A DNA stretch of 64,000 nucleotides from Serinus canaria (lineage: Eukaryota > Chordata > Aves > Passeriformes > Fringillidae): contig NC_066314.1 of assembly GCF_022539315.1 (NCBI RefSeq), forward strand, positions 62,915,543 to 62,979,542, read 5' to 3'. Below, in pieces: positions 56,702 through 64,000 of this stretch. The notes under the pieces were generated by a model. It was not told the origin of the DNA, did not search any database, and was given only the letters and a program-made list of their open reading frames with translations. Within the stretch, counting starts at the first letter, position 1. The number at the start of each line of letters is the position of its first letter. The position numbers and the translations under genes are program-made.

Positions 56702-57524
56702 CAAAAGCCCCCCAATAAAATAAAACTAAAAAGACATAATTTAGAAAGCATGTACAGTGGCAATACCTTTGTGATAAAGAGCAGGACAGATTATAAATTT
56801 CTGTATCACCAAGATCTAAATAGCCCACATGCACTTTTCCCCATGGTTTTGGGTTTTTTTTAAACTCAAAGTAACACTTACAAATAGTAAAATTCAGGAA
56901 CAAACTTCATTCTTTTTCCCTAGCTGATACAGGCTTTCCTCCTGATCTATACCAATTACAGCTGCAGGATAAGTACTTGGAATCTTAAAAACTCATAATA
57001 GCTACTAAGCCATTAATTGGAAAAAATTAAATACAGAATACACATATCCCAAAAGACAGCTAGCTCAAGAAAGAGCAGAATATGAATGCAAAGCATAAGG
57101 GAAACTAAAATACATTTAGAGCATTTGTATAATTTCCTACAGAAGGAAAACCACCCTAACAATTCTGCATGCTGTGTGTCCTACCCCATTGTAAGACAGA
57201 GAAAACCAGGCAACACCAAAACACCAGTGTTCTCCATCATGTTCCAGTGTGGATCCCATCATAAAAAAGGGACATGTGGGAAACCTGCCCTGCCAGGGAG
57301 CAGAGTGCTGGTCACCTGCCAGAGTGAAAGGCACAGTGACAGGGCTGTTTGCACCTTCATTTTCACAGGGGACAGGAGCCTGCCCTCCCACACGGTGAAT
57401 TTAAGATATTTCAAGGTTAGGGGGACAAAGAAGGCAACACAGAATGTGTCTCAGCAATTTTTCCCTGGGAACTGAGGCTGGTTCATGTAGCCTGGAAAAA
57501 AAAGTGGCTCAGGGGAATATTATC

Positions 57525-57818
57525 CTCCTTACAGGAGGGTGCAGAAAGTGATAGGAGAAGAGGAGATGGCCTCAAGTTGTGCCAGAGGAGGTTTAGATTG
57601 GATATCAGGGAAAATTTCTTCACCAAAAATGTTGCCAAGCATTGGAACAGGCTGCCCAGGGCTGTGGTTAAATCACAGTCCCTGTAGATATTTAAAAGAC
57701 ATGTAGATGAGGCACCTGGGGATGAGGTTCAGAGGTGGACTTGGCAGTGGGAGGTTAAAAGTTGGACTCCATGATCCTAAAGGTCTTTTCTAACCTAAAT
57801 TATTCTCTGATTTCACTT
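57525..57818 (+). mobile_element. CR1 LINE 3' fragment, sense
   Basis: CTCAAGTTGTGCCAGAGGAGG, TTTAGATTGGATATCAGG, GGAACAGGCTGCCCAGGG, CAGTCCCTGTAGATATTT, TGGACTCCATGATCCTAAAGG and TTATTCTCTGATTTC. Sense CR1 3' end, about 290 bp. Confidence 0.93.
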
Positions 57819-58452
57819 CCAGTACTGACTCAATAAACACTTAGTACATTAAGTAATGTTAAAACTTTTCTAATAGAAAAAAACCTAAAAACAAAAAAGT
57901 CAGTAGTTGCACACCCACCTATTTTGCAGCAGCAGTTGCTTATATTAAAATTGATTCCACTCAAATCTATAGTACTTTTAAGAAAAAAATTAAAGCCTGG
58001 CCCAATGTAATGAATTTTCTTCCACAGCCCAAATAAAGCAGCTCACCATTAAAGCAATCACAATTTAGTTTGCAAAGTCTCTCAGGACAACTCGTGCAAC
58101 CCAACCAGAAAGCAAGGCCAGCTCTGGCACTGCCTAAAGCCACACACTGTCAAGTTCAGAATATCTGCAAGGTATTCTAAGAAGCATGGTCTAAGAAGTA
58201 GCAGCAGTCAAGCACTGGAGAAAACACCCAGAGAATTTTCTTTTCCTATTCACCTTTCAGGTCTACCCATTGATCCATTTATTCTGAAGAGTTTCCAGAA
58301 GGTTTCAATGCTTAGAGATGAGAGCAGCACATTAAGGAATGAGACAATAAAAGTCAAGGATCAATTTAGACAAAAAAGATTTTATAAACCAAATGACAAT
58401 ACCTAAAATTCTTCTATCAATTCCTTCAGCAAATTTAAGAGAAAGAAAGAGT

Positions 58453-58711
58453 GAAGGGGGAGGGAGGAAGGGAGGAAGGGAGGAAGGGAGGGAGGGAGGG
58501 AGGGAGGGAGGGAGGGAGGGAGGGAGGAAGGGAGGAAGGGAGGAAGGGAGGAAGGAAGGAAGGAAGGAAGGAAGGAAGGAAGGAAGGAAGGAAGGAAGGA
58601 AGGAAGGAAGGAAGGAAGGAAGGCAGGAAGGAAGGAAGGAAGGCAGGAAGGAAGGAAGGAAGGAAGGAAGGAAGGAAGGAAGGACGGAAGGAAGGAAGGA
58701 AGGAAGGAAGG
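58453..58711. repeat. GGGA/GGAA purine array, 258 bp
   Basis: Starts GGGGGAGGGAGGAAGGG, passes through a pure GGGA block (about 58488-58525), GGGAGGAA units, then about 40 GGAA units with interruptions (GGCAGGAA at about 58622 and 58642, GGACGG at 58683). One strand is pure purine over most of its length. Peptide repeats read from it (EGRK, LPSF) are artefacts. Confidence 0.98.
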
Positions 58712-60125
58712 CTTTTTTTACTGCTTAGTCCTTTTGTCAGGAGACCCCCTGAAGTGAGAGATCCAGATCCTGCAAAAAGCATGGAAGATTCCATATCCTA
58801 TGATGTGATGTTCCATACCTAGCATCACCAGTAATTTTGAAATAATTCTACTTTCACATGCCAATGCTGCAAGTAACAAAACAGTTACATAAAAAGCTGT
58901 AGCATTTGTATCAGCTTCATGTAGCAAGACCATCGTACACGATTTGTAAGACTTCCATAACTGCCTTTCCCAATGTTAAAAGCCTTTTTAGAAGGAAAAA
59001 GAACCACATTATATAAATAAACACCTTAGCTTCATATAGCCTTTATTAAAGAAACTTGAATAATCACTAGAAATAATATTCTCATCTTCCAGGTACTGAA
59101 TCCATATGAGAAAAAAACTCAGAAACTCCACAAAAACTGGTAATAAGATAATCTATAAAATCAGTTCCACAATAATTTGTGATTTATAATTTGAGGGCAC
59201 TATTCTTCAGCATATAACTTTTGGCTTTTTTAAACACTGAGCAAAGCAGGAAAAAGCAATGAAGCACAAATCTGAAGTCCATTTCACTTCCATAGTTCAA
59301 ACACAACCACACAAAAAGAAATTAAGAGCCCCACTTTTAGCCACAAGAGGAAAATGACCTCTGAGAGCTCCTGCAGAGAGGGCAAGTACTGGTTTTCAAA
59401 TCCACTTATGACATAGGAGGGGGCAAAAAAAAACACCCACAGCACCACAGCATTGTGTGGAAAACATATTCAAGAACTGTCAATTCCTCAACCATATCCT
59501 AGAAGAAACTAACAGAGAAAACTGGGAAACCCATGTCCTATGAAATTTCCACCCACTTTGACACTCCTCTACTTAAAAAATACCAGCTTCTTCTCTCTGG
59601 ATATTGAAAGATAGTTTCAAGTAATACATTACCTACTCCAGCAGAAATATTAAAATACAGTATTATTCAGCATATTTCAATACCTACAGAACCTATCTTT
59701 CCCAAGACATAATTCTAAAAATTTCAGGAACTCGAGGGTTAGTTAGCATTTCAGTCTTCACCTTCTCAGATCTTCAGTCTTCACTATAATTGGTTTCTTG
59801 CGACCAGAACATGGAAAGGCTAGTTTTTGCTTTATAAAAATAAGAAATCACACAGTTAACTATTTTTCACATTTCTTTATTGGCCTTCTCTAAGCTTTCT
59901 CTATCACAAAAATCCTTTTCTTCAAAAAGCACACATTTTTATAAAATGCACTTAAACTTCTGTGAGAATTCTGGCAAAGTGGATTCAATTCAAACATACT
60001 GTGCTTTGGAGGAAATCCCCCCAGCCAGGCAATATGATTAATCAACATCAAGTCCATAACAACAATGTCTGAAACCTGATTCAGACTAATGATAATCAGA
60101 AGGTCTGGAGCTTAGTTTGTGTTCT

Positions 60126-60170
60126 ACAACAACAACAACCACCACCAAAAAAAAAAAAAAAAAAAAAAAA
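60126..60170. repeat. ACA/ACC trinucleotides then poly-A (24 nt)
   Basis: (ACA)n-(ACC)n passes into A24 at 60147-60170. No recognisable retroposon body precedes it. Confidence 0.95.
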
Positions 60171-60837
60171 GAGAGATGAGAAAAGCCTGACTTGTCATGT
60201 GCTAATTAGGTAGTTCCACAAATGCTTGAGAAAAAGTGACCATGGTAGACGAAAAACTCTCATACTTAAAGTATTCTAATTTTACTGGCACCCATAAATT
60301 GAACACAGACCTCTAAAAGACAGAGCCAGGCTGTTCTCAGAGCTGCACTGGGATTAGGAGAAAACCCTTAGGACAGAAGTTGGAATAGTGAAAATAGTGA
60401 CCAGTTATAGGAACAGGCTGCCCACAAACAGCCTGTTGGACCTGAGGACAATAACAAGGAATTACCCTGAAGAATTACCCTACCACAAAGAATTATTCCT
60501 GAGGATAATCACAAAGAATTTGACTGGACATGGCCCTGACCCACCTGTTCTAACCAGATCTGCTTTACACAGTGGTTTGGATTAGAAAACTTCCAAATGC
60601 AGCTTCCATGGATGGTCTGTGTTTCAATGTATTCTGTTTGATCCACAACAGTACTGTTAAAAGAAAAAGTGAATGCACTTTTGACATTGTTCTTCAGCTG
60701 AACTGTGCTCATACCTACCAACATCTGTTCAAGATCATTTATGACGGGGTTTGCTGATGACAGAAGAACCAACCTCAAGAGAGAAGCATGAAAGGGAAAG
60801 AGTTGTAGGAGAAATAAAAGGAGTGAAAGCCTAATGA

Positions 60838-61165
60838 AATGTGCCTGAAGGGAGCCCACGGGAAAGATGGAGACAGACTACTGACAAAGACCTGGAGTGA
60901 CAGGACCAGGGGTAATGGCACCACACTGACAGAGAGAAAGTTTAGATGGGATATCAGGTAGAAATTCTTCCCTGTGAGGGTGCTGAGTCCCTAGCACAGG
61001 TTTCCCAGAGAAGCTGTGACTGCCCCATCCCTGGCAGTGCCCAAGGCCAGGCTGGATGGGGCTCCAAGCAACCTGGGATAGTGGAAGGTTCCCTGCCCAT
61101 GGCAGGGGTTGGAAATGAATGAGCATTGACATGACTTCCAATCCACACCATTCTATGATTGTATG
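60838..61165 (+). mobile_element. CR1 LINE 3' fragment, sense
   Basis: GTGCCTGAAGGGAGCCCACGG, AAAGATGGAGACAGACTACTG, GTGACAGGACCAGGGGTAATGG, ATCAGGTAGAAATTCTTCCC, TGCCCATGGCAGGGGTTGG and CACCATTCTATGATTG. About 330 bp, same subfamily type as 53055-53303. Confidence 0.95.
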
Positions 61166-62770
61166 TTTCCAAGAAATATTTTCATCGTGAGTTCAAAGAA
61201 AAAATGTGTTACATAAATCTTTGTACCCAACAGAAATGTGTCATGAAAAAGCCTGAGGTGAACTTTTGGCATTAAGGAAAAAATATCAAGAAAGCAAAAC
61301 TACATGGGGATGCTTCTTCTTTAGAAGCAATAAATTACTTTGTTAATTCATTAATTTATCCAAAACCTTTCGCAGGAATCATTGAATTTCCTATCATTGA
61401 ATAGGAATCATTGAAGATCCTATTTGATCATGAACATGGCAAGACAATCACAAATAGCAACTCTTTTTCTCAAAAAGAGAAGTCTAACATTTCATAATGA
61501 ATCAATGGCTCTTTGAGCCAGTTTCAGTAGTCTCACCCTTTATCTTTCTCTCAGCCTTTGAACAGACACAGTGCTTTGCAATTCAGGGCTTCCCTCTCAA
61601 GAGAAGAGCTGATATCACTTCCAAGAATTTCATGCAACCAGTCACTCCAAATATATGCTTGATTTTTCTACAGCACTGATTTAGGAACACAATCTTTTTA
61701 CTTAGGAGCAAATAGAGATTACAGAAACACCTCCTGTTAAGAGTTTGGGAATGCCAAAACAAACCGTGGCCTTTCTCCTACAGTTCATGTCTGAAAAACT
61801 TAAGAAATGGAGGGTTTAAAAGCAAAAAGAAAGGGTCACATGTTTCAAATGCATTCCCACTTAAATTATTATTGAGCTTCAAAAACTCAGACTGGCAACT
61901 GAAATTCTCCTGCTTCTCCATGTTAATAAGCAGCATTAGCAAAAGCAATCAATTCTTTTTACCTGCAAAAGACAGTAATGTGCATTAACAGAACTTAAAA
62001 AGAGGCATCTGCACAATGGAGAAGCTTTCCAAGAGTAAAAGGCACCAAGTTCTGCCTCAAGGGAACTTTGTCACAGAACAGGTATGTGAAAATAGAAGGT
62101 TTGACACAATCTTAGTAACAGTAAGAGCATCACAGCAACACAATTTAATATAACAACATGTCAAACAAAAATCTAGGTCTTTGAATGCATGCTCATATGG
62201 ATGTGTGGCAACTTGCACTAATAAATGTCATTAATGTTATGAAAAGAGTGCTCAAGACCTTTCACATTAAGAAGGAATATATGCTTTACAGGAAAACAAA
62301 AAGTAAAAAAACCCAACTAAACAAAACCAAACCCAGGGTAATACCAGGTTTTGGCACAATGCACTGCCTAGGAAAATCTGGTGCTGAGTGAATCACTTAT
62401 TCTATAAACCAACACTCCTTCATGAGAAGAAAAATCTTTAAAGTAAAAAAAGAAAAAAAAACTTTAACAATTCTGTAGATCATCTTGTTATGCATTTAAA
62501 AATTAGGCTTTTTTCTCTTAATTAAAAGTAAAATAAGATAGTAAAGGTCTAAATATAAAGGATAATCAATACACCTGATAGTTAAATATTATGAAAAAGA
62601 TACTCTTTAACTTACATATAGACAGTTCACAAAAACTGTGAAATGTCAGCGTGTACAGGTTATCATTCTAATCTTCTGTCAGAATAGCTGATATGTGGCC
62701 ATGGATACTTAAAAAAAACAAGAAAAGAACCCAAAGAACCAAAAAAACGCACAAAATCAGCAGCACATGG

Positions 62771-62835
62771 TAAGATAGGATTATACTACATAAATACATT
62801 ATTTAAGATAAGATTGTACTACATAAAAATACACA
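62771..62835. repeat. 33-bp tandem duplication
   Basis: TAAGATAGGATTATACTACATAAA and TAAGATAAGATTGTACTACATAAA begin two adjacent copies of about 33 bp with few differences. Confidence 0.9.
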
Positions 62836-64000
62836 GCATTCTTTTATCATTCCTCTATGTCTCCTAATGGATTGGAAGACTCACTTTTCCTACTAATAAA
62901 ACAACTCCCCTCAGCTTCCTCCAAACCCTGAAAGTACAGTACCTCTCACAGGGAAAGGTACTCATTTCAGGCAAGAGACAAGATACTAATCTATTTCTCT
63001 GACATGACATTATGTCTCAAATTTTCAAGTCCTTCTGATATATCACTCAGTTGCTGGTCTTGAAAAAGAAAACCTTAAATAATGCTAATAATATTCATTT
63101 TGTCCCAATCATCTATTAGAAATTCAGATTTTATGGAAGTTTAATGCAAAAACTCAAAAACAACACAACTGGTCATTTAAAAAACTGGTCATTTTAATCC
63201 TTTGTTTGCAAGATCTAGATATACTGAAGAATGTACCATCACTGCACCTCTTGCTCCCTTTACTAATACTTAAAAAGAAGACTTGATGACTTTTTGTTCA
63301 CATACTAAGCAGATTAACTTGATTTTCCATGCTCTCCAAAAAGGTGGTCAGGTTCATGAAGAAGCAACTCACAATGTGAGTTGTTAAAATTCCTTTCCAT
63401 ATGACTCCTACAAAGCAAATGGAGAGGTTTCACATTGTCCAACTCCCAACTCACAAACAAGTAAAATCAAAATTCTAATGTGCTGTCCAACAGCAAACAC
63501 TGCTGCCAGAACGTCTGCGCACATTATCTTTCCTTTTTTCATCTTCGTTTTTGGTCTGCTCCTAAGCATGCAACACAACACTTTTCATCACATGATCTTT
63601 GACCAAATGGATATTATCATAATTGTATGTTCTCTGTTGCAATCAAAAATACAAAATATTTATTTCTCACAGAAAGTACTGACTGCCATCAATGCCTTTG
63701 TAATATGCTGAGGGAGCTGCAAACTGAGATTCCAGATTAGGCCAGAGCGAAAACAGGATTTGAGTTCAACACCTACATGCTTTTCTTTTCATCAGATCAC
63801 AATACTTTAAAATAATTCATCACTTCAGGTTGATTCTTTATGCTTACTATGCATTTCTAGAATACAGCTCTTCTTTAGGGCCAAAGCTTTTGACAAAGAT
63901 TTGTCAGAACTACCAGGCCCTTCTCAGAAAGAGGGAGATGTTTCCTAAAAGGTTCCACACTCAGCAAGTTACCAGGACATTTAAGGACCAAGTGAGGAGG

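Larger units (their letters stand above)
51890..64000 (-). other. CCDC91: CCDC91 5' UTR intron (open at the right edge)
   Basis: Everything upstream of the acceptor at 51890. There is no CpG-rich promoter-like stretch and no supported exon. It contains CR1 fragments (53055-53303, 55461-55535, 55705-55795, 57525-57818, 60838-61165), an ORF with an A-rich tail (56298-56701), the GGGA/GGAA array (58453-58711), an ACA/poly-A tract (60126-60170) and a 33-bp duplication (62771-62835). 61.2-62.7 and 62.9-64.0 kb show nothing recognisable. A small untranslated exon could be hidden here. Confidence 0.75.

Noticed and set aside
57086..57475. 129-codon plus-strand ORF
   Set aside because: No recognised domain; overlaps a locally GC-richer stretch in which other frames are open too.
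58393..58822. Long repetitive ORFs (EGRK and LPSF repeats) on both strands
   Set aside because: Translation of the GGAA/GGGA array, not a protein.

Overview
The window looks like a stretch of bird nuclear genome. It is AT-rich and gene-poor, it has one large split gene, and it carries about fifteen 5'-truncated CR1 LINE fragments, several with the avian-type 3' end (a ...CCTTCCAACC...ATTCT-TGAT tail). I see no SINE or L1 material of mammalian type. A passerine is plausible but not shown. No bacterial, phage, CRISPR or toxin locus is present.

The only gene I can identify is CCDC91 (p56, the GGA-binding partner), on the minus strand. Seven coding exons were found by reading splice sites and joining frames: 51847-51876 (with 13 nt of 5' UTR to 51889), 51663-51741, 46496-46653, 43383-43550, 41251-41355, 21617-21694 and 11910-12017. 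They join without a frame break into 242 codons. These begin [10 protein letters not shown] and run into the long coiled coil. The family is about 440 residues long, so the C-terminal half should lie beyond base 1. The promoter and first non-coding exon should lie beyond base 64000, since no CpG-rich promoter is visible here.

Layout: 1-11909 is intron 7 (open on the left). 12018-21616 is intron 6 (9.6 kb). 21695-41250 is intron 5 (19.6 kb), holding the longest CR1 copies, a CCAT array, a poly-G tract and a CR1 interrupted by a GC-rich LTR-like block. 41356-43382 is intron 4, 43551-46495 intron 3 and 46654-51662 intron 2. 51742-51846 is a very short intron 1 (105 bp). 51890-64000 is the intron in the 5' UTR; it holds a 258-bp GGGA/GGAA array and an ORF followed by an A-rich tail.

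The most unusual signals not explained by the gene or the LINEs are: two long perfect hairpins (21-bp and 18-bp stems) in otherwise plain intron; shorter perfect hairpins, one 144 bp upstream of the exon 3 acceptor; a pair of overlapping, mutually exclusive inverted repeats near 16.5 kb; a GC-rich ORF of 102 codons with one hydrophobic segment at 39795-40103; and the purine array. I found no convincing new multi-gene system.
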